DNA of 64,000 bases from Candidatus Zhuqueibacterota bacterium (GCA_029262055.1 JAJDAD010000010.1:1-64000), one strand, 5' to 3'. Positions 44,591-53,877 are shown, counted from the first letter of the stretch. Made by a program: numbers and translations. The notes: generated from the letters alone by a model not told the origin.

Positions 44591-45749
44591 AATCTGCGTC
44601 TTCATAGGTAGCCGTGCCAATTACAGCAGCATTAAGTCTGTGATGAGAGCTGTCAAAGAAAATCCGGATACCGAATTGCAGTTGGTGACAGGGGCTTCTG
44701 CTTTGCTGGAGAGGTTTGGCAAGGTAGATGACCTCATTAAGAATGACGGTTTTATTCCCGACTATTCATTCCACAATATTGTTGAAGGTGGCAGCCCTAC
44801 CACAATGGCGAAGTCCACGGGTCTTGGCGTCATAGAAATGGCTATGGTGCTGGATAATTTGAAGCCGGACTTTGTAATCGTCGTAGGCGACCGTTTCGAA
44901 ATGATGGCCATAACGATTGCTGCTGCGTATATGAATATTCGTATCGCTCATACCATGGGCGGTGAAGTCACAGGTACTATTGATGAGAGCATTCGGCATG
45001 CAATCACCAAGTTCGCGCATATTCACTTCCCGGCAAACAGAGATGCTCGTGATAGAATCATTCGAATGGGTGAAGAAGAGAGCCATGTTTTTAATGTCGG
45101 CTGTCCGAGAATTGACCTGGTCGCGGAAGAATTGAAAAAAGATTCAATTGAGTTCCTGAATAATGGCAGCAAGTTTTTTGATAAGTACAAGGGAGTTGGG
45201 GGAACATTTGATTTTGAAAAACCTTTCCTAATGGTTTCCCAGCACCCGGTGACAACAGAGTTTGGCGATAATCGGCGGCAGATCGAAAACACTTTGAATG
45301 CTCTTAGTGAACTAAAAATTAACACCATAGTCTTGTGGCCAAATATTGATGCCGGTAGCGATGAGGTGGCTAAGGGTATCCGCACATTCAGGGAGAAGCA
45401 TAATGCCGATTGGCTTCATGCTTTCATCAGCCTGCCCACAGACGTCTACATTCATTTGATGAATACAACTGACTGCTTAATCGGGAACAGCAGCTCCGGT
45501 ATTAGAGAAGGTGCCTTTATAGGCGTTCCAGTGGTAAACATCGGCACTCGCCAAAAATTCCGTATGCGAGCAGAAAATGTAATTGACGTAGACCACAGCA
45601 CCACTGAAATATTGGACGGAATCACAAAGCACTTAAAAAACAGTCGCTATGAGCGCAGCACTATTTATGGCGATGGAACCGCGGGTGAGAGAATATCAGG
45701 TATTCTGGGAGAAGTGAATCCACCCGTGCAAAAGCACATTGTATATTGA
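44583..45749 (+). CDS. neuC: UDP-GlcNAc 2-epimerase, hydrolysing (NeuC-like)
   Basis: A 388-residue GT-B-fold enzyme that converts UDP-GlcNAc (or a diacetamido form) to the free manno-configured sugar plus UDP. Typical stretches: CVFIGSRANYSSIKSVMRAV (20), VIVVGDRFEMMAITIAA, HTMGGEVTGTIDESIRHAIT (20), VGCPRIDL, LIGNSSSGIREG and VVNIGTRQ. Substrate choice between NeuC (GlcNAc) and LegG (bacillosamine) is not decidable by eye; the absence of dehydratase and aminotransferase genes in the window favours NeuC. It overlaps neuA (TGATG). Confidence 0.92.
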   Translation: MRRICVFIGSRANYSSIKSVMRAVKENPDTELQLVTGASALLERFGKVDDLIKNDGFIPDYSFHNIVEGGSPTTMAKSTGLGVIEMAMVLDNLKPDFVIVVGDRFEMMAITIAAAYMNIRIAHTMGGEVTGTIDESIRHAITKFAHIHFPANRDARDRIIRMGEEESHVFNVGCPRIDLVAEELKKDSIEFLNNGSKFFDKYKGVGGTFDFEKPFLMVSQHPVTTEFGDNRRQIENTLNALSELKINTIVLWPNIDAGSDEVAKGIRTFREKHNADWLHAFISLPTDVYIHLMNTTDCLIGNSSSGIREGAFIGVPVVNIGTRQKFRMRAENVIDVDHSTTEILDGITKHLKNSRYERSTIYGDGTAGERISGILGEVNPPVQKHIVY

Positions 45750-46480
45750 TGAGATCGCTAGGAATTATCCCCGCCAGAGGGGGCTCGAGGGAGCTACCCT
45801 TAAAGAATATCATAGAATTAAACGGTGAGCCCCTCATCACGTTCACGATTCGGGCTGCATTGTGTTCGAACCTGGATAGAGTTATTGTCTCGACTGATGA
45901 TGAAGCAATCGCAGAGGTAGCGTGTGATTCCGGTGCCGAAGTGATGATGCGTCCTGCAGAGCTGGCCCGGCATGATACGCCGACCCTGCCGGTCCTGCAA
46001 CACGTGGCTGAAAATCTGGACGAAAGGTTTGACTGGGTCGTCACCCTGCAGCCTACATCACCATTCCGCACCTCAAAACATATCAATGAAGCTTTGGAAT
46101 TCTTCGAGCAACGTCCTGATGCAGATACTCTGGTGAGCGTAACTGAAGTTCCTCACAATATGGTGCCAGCGTCACTCATGACCATGGAAAACGAGTATTT
46201 GAGAACGTGTACTAGTCAAAAGAAACTAACGACAAGGCGTCAGGAAAAACCCAAACTTTATGCGCGCAATGGTCCGGCGATCCTGATACTGCAGGCAAAC
46301 AGATTGGAGATTAGCGAACTGTATGCCGGCAAGGTAGTTCCGTATTTCATGGATGCTATTTGTTCCGTTGATATCGATGATAGAGAGGATTTGGAAATCG
46401 CGCAATGCCTATACCCTCTGTGGCAGAGAAGTTCTGGCGGACCCGAAAATCCCTGCGAAGTCATCGCAACGCACACGTAA
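45749..46480 (+). CDS. neuA: CMP-N-acylneuraminate cytidylyltransferase (NeuA-like)
   Basis: A 243-residue GT-A-fold enzyme that activates a nonulosonic acid with CTP to CMP-sugar. Key motifs are GIIPARGGSRELPLKNI, VSTDDEAIAEVA, LQPTSPFRT and VDIDDREDLEIAQ. The usual GSKGIPRKN reads GSRELPLKN. The ATG shares one base with the neuC stop. It completes the neuB-neuC-neuA set, so the locus can make a CMP-linked nonulosonic acid from UDP-GlcNAc-type precursors. Confidence 0.92.
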   Translation: MRSLGIIPARGGSRELPLKNIIELNGEPLITFTIRAALCSNLDRVIVSTDDEAIAEVACDSGAEVMMRPAELARHDTPTLPVLQHVAENLDERFDWVVTLQPTSPFRTSKHINEALEFFEQRPDADTLVSVTEVPHNMVPASLMTMENEYLRTCTSQKKLTTRRQEKPKLYARNGPAILILQANRLEISELYAGKVVPYFMDAICSVDIDDREDLEIAQCLYPLWQRSSGGPENPCEVIATHT

Positions 46481-46496
46481 TGAATGGAGACAGATT

Positions 46497-48071
46497 ATGA
46501 ACGTCTTACTGCTATATCCTGCATTCGATACACCCTGGCCGCCACCCAAGCCTGACCGTCCACCTTTGGGGCTATTCACAATTGCAGCCCCATTGGTCGC
46601 AAAAGGAATAGAGGTGACCGTGCTTGATGAGAGAGCGATCTTCAATGTGTTTGAGCAGCGGCTAATGGAGGAATTGGCAAAAGAGCCGGTATGCGTAGGG
46701 ATTAGCACGATGAGCGTTAATCACATAACCAATGCGTTGCGTGTGAGCAGAATCGTAAAAGAGAATTCTAACTCGCCGGTGGTCTGGGGAGGAAATCAGG
46801 CGTCCTTAGAACCCCTGTCTACGCTTAAGCACGAGCTGATTGATTACGTAGTGCCACATGATGGGGAAGAAGTCTTCCTGGAGCTGGTAGAGGCTCTTGA
46901 CGAGGGCTCTGACCTCAGTCAGATAAGAGGCATTGGCTGGAAAGATGAGGGTGAAGCCTTATTGAATCCGCCGGCGCTGCCCGGTGATATTATGGCAATC
47001 CCCCCGATCCCATTCCATTTGATTGATTTTGATGACTATGAGGTTGGCTCGGGGATCTGGCAGCGGGCATTTGACATCAGCCCAAAAGAAAAAGTGATTC
47101 CGCTGGAGACCAGCAGGGGCTGCCCGTTTATCTGTTCATTTTGCACGGAATCTGTTCGCAAAAAGAAGTGGAGAACCTTGACACCGGAGCGGGTGCTGGA
47201 AGACGTAAAGTACCATATGGAGAAGACCGGCATCAAGAATTTCTGCTTTGTGGATGACAACCTGTTTGGACATGTGAAACGAGGTGAAGAGATTGTTGAA
47301 CTATTTGCCGAACAAAGTCTCGACGTCAAGTGGTACACAAATATCAGACCCGATTTCATGGCAAAAGCAGATAAATCGTTCGTCAGCGATCTTCACAAAG
47401 CCGGCTGCCGACACGCCACCTTCGGAGCCGAATCTGGTTCCGATGAGATTCTGGAAGATATTAATAAGAAGTCTACGCTACAAAATGTCTTCAAAACCAA
47501 TCTCAACCTTGTCGGCTCAGATATCCTGCCGTCGTTCTTCTGCATACTAGGATTTCCTGATGAAACGGTGGCTGATCTTAAACAGACCTTTTCGATGATG
47601 ATCAAGCTACAGCTTGACAATCCTGCTTCCGTGACGCCCTATGCGTTGCTGATCGCCACTCCGGGCACGGAGCTGGCAGAACGGTGTATCGGCGTCTCAA
47701 CGAAGAACCTGACGCTGGAGGATTGGGTTGACATAATTGACAACCAGAGAAACAAGAGATCGTCATGGATTCTGGACGAGACACATGATTACATCTATTC
47801 TCACGAGATGTTTCTGAAAATAATCCTGCGCTTGAACAAGAACATAACAATGATGTTTCCGGTTTACAGGTTTTTGCTAAGAGTCTATAGCGTAGGCATG
47901 AAGGTGGGATTTAGCCGGCACCTGGATTCCCTGCTAAAGAATGCTGTTTTGCTCAGAAGGACTTTGTTAGACCTGGTGGGTAGTGCCGGCAAGGCCTTTT
48001 CCGGCCTGTTTCATAGCAGGAAACCAGTGCCGAACTTGCAAAAGAACGTAAACTACCCGAATAATTGGTAG
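46497..48071 (+). CDS. B12-binding-domain radical SAM protein
   Basis: A 524-residue protein. Residues 1-140 match a cobalamin-binding domain (PLGLFTIAAPLVAKGIEVTV (20), LDERAI, VWGGNQASLEP). A radical SAM barrel follows with the 4Fe-4S motif at Cys209, Cys213 and Cys216 in SRGCPFICSFCTE, plus FVDDNLFG and GAESGSDEIL. The C-terminal ~120 residues are basic and partly hydrophobic. Such enzymes typically methylate unreactive carbon, or rearrange or cyclise substrates. In this place it may modify the nonulosonic acid or its acyl group (inference). ATG 46497 has GGAGA (46486-46490) 6 nt upstream. A 218-bp gap follows. Confidence 0.85.
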   Translation: MNVLLLYPAFDTPWPPPKPDRPPLGLFTIAAPLVAKGIEVTVLDERAIFNVFEQRLMEELAKEPVCVGISTMSVNHITNALRVSRIVKENSNSPVVWGGNQASLEPLSTLKHELIDYVVPHDGEEVFLELVEALDEGSDLSQIRGIGWKDEGEALLNPPALPGDIMAIPPIPFHLIDFDDYEVGSGIWQRAFDISPKEKVIPLETSRGCPFICSFCTESVRKKKWRTLTPERVLEDVKYHMEKTGIKNFCFVDDNLFGHVKRGEEIVELFAEQSLDVKWYTNIRPDFMAKADKSFVSDLHKAGCRHATFGAESGSDEILEDINKKSTLQNVFKTNLNLVGSDILPSFFCILGFPDETVADLKQTFSMMIKLQLDNPASVTPYALLIATPGTELAERCIGVSTKNLTLEDWVDIIDNQRNKRSSWILDETHDYIYSHEMFLKIILRLNKNITMMFPVYRFLLRVYSVGMKVGFSRHLDSLLKNAVLLRRTLLDLVGSAGKAFSGLFHSRKPVPNLQKNVNYPNNW

Positions 48072-48289
48072 GGGCATTGCCTGTCTGCCTGACTTTTGTT
48101 CCGCTTTGATTCTCGTTCCTACACCTTCTAAACCTTGAAGTGACCTAAACAACCCTGTAACTATTCATCTGTGCATCTGCGAGACCACCGACCGACAACC
48201 ATAAGTGCTAATAATGGCGGACCGCACCATTTGTACAGGACCATACTCGCGCTTGGAGATTAGCTATCAATACGTGTATTTATTATGAC

Positions 48290-50080
48290 ATGGAGGAAGT
48301 CTCAGACGGAGATATACAGAGGGTTGCCGATGTCGTCGATATCGCGGCTGCCCTTCATGTTCATCGCGATGATGTTCTGTGGCCGGAGGGGTGGAAAGTC
48401 ACCAAACAGGCAATCCCGTCACAAAGGTCCCCGGAGTTCTACAACGATTTGATGGAGGGTCTGGATCGATTCATTGCCAAGGTACATGGCAAGCCGGGCT
48501 GGCGAATGGCACTGTCTTATCAGGGTATTGATTTTTTGGAAGTTGCGAGATATGATTGGTTTGCCGCTATCTATGAATTTATCCATCCCGTTTGGGTCCT
48601 AGACCAGGTTCTGAAAGAGAGCGCGCCCGAGGTTTTTGTCTGGGTGACGGCATTCAACCATAAGCCCAAAGGTTCACTGTGGCGCCTCACCAAGGTCTTC
48701 GCAGAAAGAGGTATCCGTGTCGTTCAACTGCCGACGGAGCCAGGAGAATCTGCTCAAGCCGAAACGGGCTCAATTCTCCAATTCTACAAAGAAGCGCTGA
48801 GGGGTGTTAGGCACTCAGTGCAGGCCGGATTACAAGCTTTTTCCTCACAGTTCGGAAGGCACCGTCCAGCGGTCCCGGCAAGTCCGCATGTTATGTTCGT
48901 TGAAAATCACCCTAATAGCGCGAAGATATCGGCATCGGTCGCCAGGGTTATTGACGATCGGAGAGATTGGGATTGTCATTTCGTGGCAACACGAGCCAAC
49001 GTAATGAGCAACATTCCAGAGCTAAAGCATGCATATCTAATAGACGACATGATTCCGCCCGCAATATGGCTAAAGATTGCCCTGAAACAGGTCTTGATGT
49101 TCTTCCATCTTCAAGTCATTTGTGCGCAACTAATACGCAGGAATAGCGATCCACTATGGAATGACCTGATTTTGATAATAAGGCCCTGGTTTCTCCGGTA
49201 CACGGTTAAGTCCTGGAACCGCGCCGCTACACACAGCTGCATGCTGGATTACATCGTAAGGAAATTTACACCGAAGGTCGTGGCCTCCACAAGTGGTTGG
49301 GGATCATTCGCAAGGGCTGCAGTGATATCTGCAAAACGGCAAGAAGCCAGCAGCGTGTACATTCAACATGGGAGTTTTCAGTTCCCGCACATGTTTCGCT
49401 TGCCACAAGATAAGTACCTGGTGTGGGGTGAAAGAGACAAGCACTCGTGGGTAGAAGCCGGCATAGCTTCACATGATATTCATGTAACTGGTTCCCCGAA
49501 GTTCGAGGACGTCCGAGCATCCAATAAGAAAAGTCCGGCGGGGGAATCGGATGAATTCATGCTGGCCTATTTCCCGGCGATTGCGGGCGGAAACCGGGTT
49601 TCCGTCAGTGCTTCGAAGCGAATGCTGGACATCGTCTTGAGTTCAGTCAACTCCATACAAAACACCAAATTGGTGGTAAAAACAAAGAACGAGGATAGGG
49701 CTGACATATATCAGGCAGTTGAGAACCTTGAATTCGCAGAACTGGTAAATACCTATGATGCCTCGGAAACACTGCTGGAAGCCGATGCAATTATCGTGTC
49801 TACCAGTACTGTTGGCCTGGAGGCCTGTTTGCTGGATAAACCGATAATTGTTCTCAGTACTGATGGAATTGTCGTTGACGATGTTTACCAGGACTATGGC
49901 GCCGCGTTGTTTGCCAATTCCTCTTCAGAGTTAAAGGCAGGCATCGAAAAGTTAAGAGACGATGGCGAATTGTTGAAACAGTTGGAGTTAGGAAGGAAAA
50001 AGTTAGTCAAGGATCTATTTGCCGATGCGGCCCCCGGGGCCACAGAAAGAATAGCGGACATAATATCCAATGAAGAATAA
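48290..50080 (+). CDS. Putative GT-B glycosyltransferase / polymer transferase
   Basis: A 596-residue protein. The C-terminal half looks like the GT-B fold of CDP-glycerol glycerophosphotransferases and capsule synthases: VYIQHGSFQFPHMFRLPQDK (20), YLVWGERDKHSWVEAGI, HVTGSPKF, and AIIVSTSTVGLEACLLDKPI (20) near the end. The N-terminal half is not recognised. It may transfer the nonulosonic acid or a phosphopolyol. The frame is open upstream of ATG 48290 with coding-like codons from ATC 48266, which lies 7 nt after GGAG (48255-48258), so the true start may be non-standard; ATG 48290 itself has no ribosome-binding site. It overlaps the next gene by 11 nt. Confidence 0.65.
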   Translation: MEEVSDGDIQRVADVVDIAAALHVHRDDVLWPEGWKVTKQAIPSQRSPEFYNDLMEGLDRFIAKVHGKPGWRMALSYQGIDFLEVARYDWFAAIYEFIHPVWVLDQVLKESAPEVFVWVTAFNHKPKGSLWRLTKVFAERGIRVVQLPTEPGESAQAETGSILQFYKEALRGVRHSVQAGLQAFSSQFGRHRPAVPASPHVMFVENHPNSAKISASVARVIDDRRDWDCHFVATRANVMSNIPELKHAYLIDDMIPPAIWLKIALKQVLMFFHLQVICAQLIRRNSDPLWNDLILIIRPWFLRYTVKSWNRAATHSCMLDYIVRKFTPKVVASTSGWGSFARAAVISAKRQEASSVYIQHGSFQFPHMFRLPQDKYLVWGERDKHSWVEAGIASHDIHVTGSPKFEDVRASNKKSPAGESDEFMLAYFPAIAGGNRVSVSASKRMLDIVLSSVNSIQNTKLVVKTKNEDRADIYQAVENLEFAELVNTYDASETLLEADAIIVSTSTVGLEACLLDKPIIVLSTDGIVVDDVYQDYGAALFANSSSELKAGIEKLRDDGELLKQLELGRKKLVKDLFADAAPGATERIADIISNEE

Positions 50081-50465
50081 TAATCTAAAAGCAAGGCTTC
50101 TTGTTGTAGTTGGATTGTTATGCTATGGAGCCTCCTACTTTCTGCCGGCTATGTTCGAAATGGCGCCAACCTGGAAAGTTGCGTTGCGACTCGTGAGTGT
50201 AGCAATGATCCTGTTCGGAATCCGGGCCCACTTCAGAATGATCAAGCAAAGAGATCGACAACATCTTGAGGACAAACACAAACGAATTGAGCGCTTTGAT
50301 CGTCCCGATGATACGAAGGCGCCGGATCCAACAGAAGTCAGGCATAGAAAGAGGCAAGAAAGATATGCCCGGGGCAGGGAGGTTAGACGAAAGTACGTCC
50401 GGGAAAGACAGCAAATAGAAAGAATGTCCAATGGTGATTTGGACGGCAGGAAAGAGAAGCATTAG
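50070..50465 (+). CDS. Small membrane protein with basic tail, unknown function
   Basis: A 131-residue protein. Two hydrophobic helices lie near residues 9-30 (LLVVVGLLCYGASYFLPAMF, 20) and 38-52. From residue 55 the chain is very rich in Arg, Lys and Glu and probably cytoplasmic and helical. It overlaps the upstream gene by 11 nt, which supports real translation. No family recognised; it may be an adaptor for the membrane assembly machinery. Confidence 0.6.
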   Translation: MKNNNLKARLLVVVGLLCYGASYFLPAMFEMAPTWKVALRLVSVAMILFGIRAHFRMIKQRDRQHLEDKHKRIERFDRPDDTKAPDPTEVRHRKRQERYARGREVRRKYVRERQQIERMSNGDLDGRKEKH

Positions 50466-50523
50466 TGCCTGTGGCTCGGCTTTGGAATAGTACGACGAAT
50501 TGGGCGAAGCAGGAGTTTCATGG

Positions 50524-51075
50524 ATGATAAAACTCGGCGTCATAGAGAAAGTACGTTACTATCTGAATTACTATTTGTTGCCGCTCATCCGTCCGGATTG
50601 GAGGCTTCACACATACCATCTGCACAAACGGTGCAATTCAGTTGGCGCGGGATGCCGTGCAAATGGACCGATCAGTGGGTTTCACAAGAATGTGCACCTT
50701 GGTGACCATGTACATTTCAACGGGTGTTCTATTCTTGGCGATGGCGAGATACGAATTGGCAGGCATTTTCACTCTGGCGAGAACCTGGTGATTCTGACCC
50801 AAAACCACAACTATGACTCCAAAGACGCGATTCCCTACGATAACATTAAACTGACCCACAAAACCACCATCAAAGACTTTGTCTGGTGTGGTCACCAGGT
50901 TACTCTTGTGCCTGGAGTTACGATTGGCGAGGGCGCGGTCATCGCTGCAGGTGCCGTCGTTACCAAGGATGTTCCGGATTTTGCTATAGTGGGCGGCAAT
51001 CCGGCTAAGGTCATAAAATATCGCGATATCGAGCAATTTAGCGATCTGAAGAAGCAGGGGAGATTCCACCAATGA
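50524..51075 (+). CDS. Left-handed beta-helix acetyltransferase (WcaF/CapG-type)
   Basis: A 183-residue hexapeptide-repeat O- or N-acetyltransferase. Repeats run from NGPISGFHKNVHLGDHVHF to AVIAAGAVVTKDVPDFAIVG (20) and GGNPAKVIKYRD. The catalytic His is probably in LTQNHNYDS. Such enzymes acetylate sugars of surface polysaccharides. ATG 50524 lies 8 nt after AGGAG (50511-50515); the ATG at 50520 is in another frame. It probably decorates the repeat unit made by this locus. Confidence 0.88.
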   Translation: MIKLGVIEKVRYYLNYYLLPLIRPDWRLHTYHLHKRCNSVGAGCRANGPISGFHKNVHLGDHVHFNGCSILGDGEIRIGRHFHSGENLVILTQNHNYDSKDAIPYDNIKLTHKTTIKDFVWCGHQVTLVPGVTIGEGAVIAAGAVVTKDVPDFAIVGGNPAKVIKYRDIEQFSDLKKQGRFHQ

Positions 51076-51124
51076 AGCTGTCATACAGAGCGTAGCACTC
51101 CTGGATTGAGCAGACCTGGAAGCG

Positions 51125-52591
51125 ATGAGTAATAACACCTTTTCAAGAATTCTGGAATTAGGCAGAGACAGTCTGGTCTATGGCATCGGGTCAGCGATAT
51201 CGCAACTAGCGGCATTGTTTCTGATCCCATTCTATACCAGGGCTCTGGATCCTGAAGACTATGGTGTCATTGCCATTAGCGGCTTATTCTCTCAATTACT
51301 TATGCCGGTCATCAATATCGGGATGGATGCAGCGTTATTCAGATACTTCTCGATGTCGAAAACAGAATCTGAGAGGAATACCTATTTCTCTATCGCGTTT
51401 GCTCTCAAGCTGATCGTGAGCCTGGTCATTGTCGTGGTGGTGTTCATGTCCTATTCGGTTGTTAACCGGTTACTGTTTCACGCTGCGCTAACGAGGGAAA
51501 TCTATATCATTATCTGTCTGACGATATTCGTTACAAATATTGGTTCAACGGGCTTCGTAGCGCTGCGTTCGATGCGGCAACCCGGCAAGGTTGTGGTCTT
51601 GCAGGTTAGCGCCTTGTTGTTTGCCATCGCCGTGTCAGTTTATCTGGTCATCGTTCAAGATCTCAAACTCTATGGGGCGCTTCTCGCCAGTCTTATGTCC
51701 CAGACGTTTCTAAGCATCGGCTTAGTGTTTATCACCCGTAACTATTTTACTGCCTTAATCGTGGCCCCGGACAGAGTCAGGCAATTATTGCGCTATGGTA
51801 CCCCCTATGTCCCACACCGGTTGCAGGCCACCATCATGAGTGTATTCACGCTCTTCATGATCAATGAATACATGGGATTGAAAATTGCCGGTTTGTATGC
51901 AGTGGCGGACAAACTGACCAAGCCTTTGTGGCTGATTGTTAGCTCTGTACAGAATGCCTGGGTACCGTACAAATATCAGATCCACAAGAACTACACAGAA
52001 ATGAGCCGAAGGACAAAGCTGTTTAGCGGCATTGTTTCCAACTACTGGTTATTTCTGATTGCCTTTTGGGTAGTGAGTTGTTGGATTGCTCCAATCATTT
52101 ATGATAAGCTGATTGATAGTAAATACATGGCCTCTATGCGGTATTATCCATTCCTGGCCTTGCTACCTCTGGCAAAAGCTTTTTATTTTACATCAAGCAC
52201 GGGTCTGGAAATTTGGGATTCTCAGACTATTCTTCCGAAAGCAACACTTGTTGGAATGGTCATCCTGGTCAGTCTGTCATTTATTGCGAAGGACTTTCAC
52301 GCCCCTTACTCTTTGATTATGGTAAGTGTCTTCGGTACTATTGTCTCAGGACTGGTCGTTCAGAAGTTTGTAGCCCGCAGAATAATGAGAATTCGCTATC
52401 CTTTTGCAACCGCGAGCGGCGTCATTCTTATGAACATTATTTTGCTCTCCCTGTTTGCTTTTGATGTCAGTGTTATGAATGGTGTCGCAATCGGCTTCCT
52501 GAGCCTGCTGTCTATTGTTGCGGCATTCTTTGCCATAAACCACTCAACGCTCCGCACCAGCGCGCCTCTGTTGGGCTTTTTCAGCAAGTAA
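51125..52591 (+). CDS. wzx: Polysaccharide flippase (Wzx/MATE-like)
   Basis: A 488-residue integral membrane protein with about 12-14 hydrophobic helices. The N-terminal ARLGRDSLVYGIGSAISQLA-type start here reads LGRDSLVYGIGSAISQLAAL (20), followed by IPFYTRALDPEDYGVIAIS. This matches the Wzx (PST) branch of the MATE superfamily, which flips lipid-linked repeat units across the inner membrane. The repeat unit is probably built by the transferases around it. No polymerase (Wzy) is evident in the window. Confidence 0.88.
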   Translation: MSNNTFSRILELGRDSLVYGIGSAISQLAALFLIPFYTRALDPEDYGVIAISGLFSQLLMPVINIGMDAALFRYFSMSKTESERNTYFSIAFALKLIVSLVIVVVVFMSYSVVNRLLFHAALTREIYIIICLTIFVTNIGSTGFVALRSMRQPGKVVVLQVSALLFAIAVSVYLVIVQDLKLYGALLASLMSQTFLSIGLVFITRNYFTALIVAPDRVRQLLRYGTPYVPHRLQATIMSVFTLFMINEYMGLKIAGLYAVADKLTKPLWLIVSSVQNAWVPYKYQIHKNYTEMSRRTKLFSGIVSNYWLFLIAFWVVSCWIAPIIYDKLIDSKYMASMRYYPFLALLPLAKAFYFTSSTGLEIWDSQTILPKATLVGMVILVSLSFIAKDFHAPYSLIMVSVFGTIVSGLVVQKFVARRIMRIRYPFATASGVILMNIILLSLFAFDVSVMNGVAIGFLSLLSIVAAFFAINHSTLRTSAPLLGFFSK

Positions 52592-52616
52592 GCAATGGTT
52601 CTTACCTGCAGCCAGA

Positions 52617-53822
52617 ATGAATAATACCAGTCTCAACATTCTGTATTTTTCGCCGAGCAATTCGATCGGCGGGGCTGAATTCAGCTTGCTCGGAATTGTA
52701 AGCGAGGCCCGCAAGCACGGTCACAAGCCCTATGTTGTCCTGCCACCCGCTAAGGGCGGAAACACAAGTTACACCGATTTGCTGCGGCCTCATTGTGAGG
52801 AGATATTTATCGTCAGGCCCATGCCGGTGCATGTCAGGCCCGGAATGAGCTGGTTTATCAAGATCATCAACTACTTCTATAATTGTTTTCTGACGGGTTG
52901 GCACATCGTGCCTGTGTATAAGTTATGGAAGATCATAAAGGACAAGAAGATAGACCTGGTGCACACAAACACGGTTGTCAGCATTGAGCCGGCGATCGCA
53001 GCCCGGCTATCCGGCAAGCCTCATGTTTGGCATATCAGGGAGGTTACCGGAGATCATCCGCGCTCCATTATCAGGTTGCCTCTGCAGCGCCATCCGCATC
53101 TGTTTCGCTTCCTCATCGACCGACTGACGACAGCAATAGTCGCAAACTCGAAAGCAACTGCCGAAGCAGCCGCGAAGTACTTCCCGGAGAGAAAGATGCA
53201 AGTCATATATAACTCTCTTTCCGATAGTTGGTTCGTTTATCCTGCCAGGAAGCGGTTGCAGCCGCCCTATGTAGTAGGAACTCTTGCCAATGTAACGGCG
53301 AAGTGGAAGAATCACAAATTCGTGATCAGCACCGCCCGGGCGATGAAAGAGCAGTTCAGTGAAGCGAGAGTTATTTTTAACATCTATGGCAACCTGCCGT
53401 CAGATGACGACCCTTATCTGTCGGAACTGAAGGAGATGATAACACGGTTCGGACTAAGCGAGACGGTTATCTTCAAGGGTCGCCAGGAGAGGAACGAGAT
53501 TTACAAGGAGATCGATGTGCTGTTACACCCGGCATCAAAGGAATCGTTCGGACGGATTTTTATTGAATCCATGGGCAAGGGCATACCAGTCGTTGCTGTA
53601 AAAGGCGGTGGCGCGGACGAGTTGATCGAGGACAGTGTTACCGGATTCACCGTTCCTTCCGACCAACCTACCGAAGCAGCGCAAAAGATCGCCGGCCTGA
53701 TTCACGATTCAGACCTGCGCAGCGGGATCACACAGAGAGGGTTTGATTTTGCTTCTTCGCGGTTTAGAAGCTCGGAAATGTGGGAAGAACTGACAGGTGT
53801 TTACCGGAAATGCCTGGCCTGA
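52617..53822 (+). CDS. Glycosyltransferase family 4
   Basis: A 401-residue GT-B enzyme of family 4. N-terminal FSPSNSIGGAEFSLLGIVSE (20) and DLVHTNTVVSIEPAIAARLS (20) mark the acceptor domain. The donor domain has VGTLANVTAKWKNHKFVIST (20), DVLLHPASKESFGRIFIESM (20) with the E-x7-E motif, and GKGIPVVAVKGGGADELI. It adds one sugar to the lipid-linked repeat unit; donor and linkage unknown. The start is the ATG shortly after the flippase gene. Confidence 0.92.
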   Translation: MNNTSLNILYFSPSNSIGGAEFSLLGIVSEARKHGHKPYVVLPPAKGGNTSYTDLLRPHCEEIFIVRPMPVHVRPGMSWFIKIINYFYNCFLTGWHIVPVYKLWKIIKDKKIDLVHTNTVVSIEPAIAARLSGKPHVWHIREVTGDHPRSIIRLPLQRHPHLFRFLIDRLTTAIVANSKATAEAAAKYFPERKMQVIYNSLSDSWFVYPARKRLQPPYVVGTLANVTAKWKNHKFVISTARAMKEQFSEARVIFNIYGNLPSDDDPYLSELKEMITRFGLSETVIFKGRQERNEIYKEIDVLLHPASKESFGRIFIESMGKGIPVVAVKGGGADELIEDSVTGFTVPSDQPTEAAQKIAGLIHDSDLRSGITQRGFDFASSRFRSSEMWEELTGVYRKCLA

Positions 53823-53877
53823 GCGATCGCCTCATGGCTGCTAATCCCCGCTCTTGCAGAAACGTCATGTTTGCACT

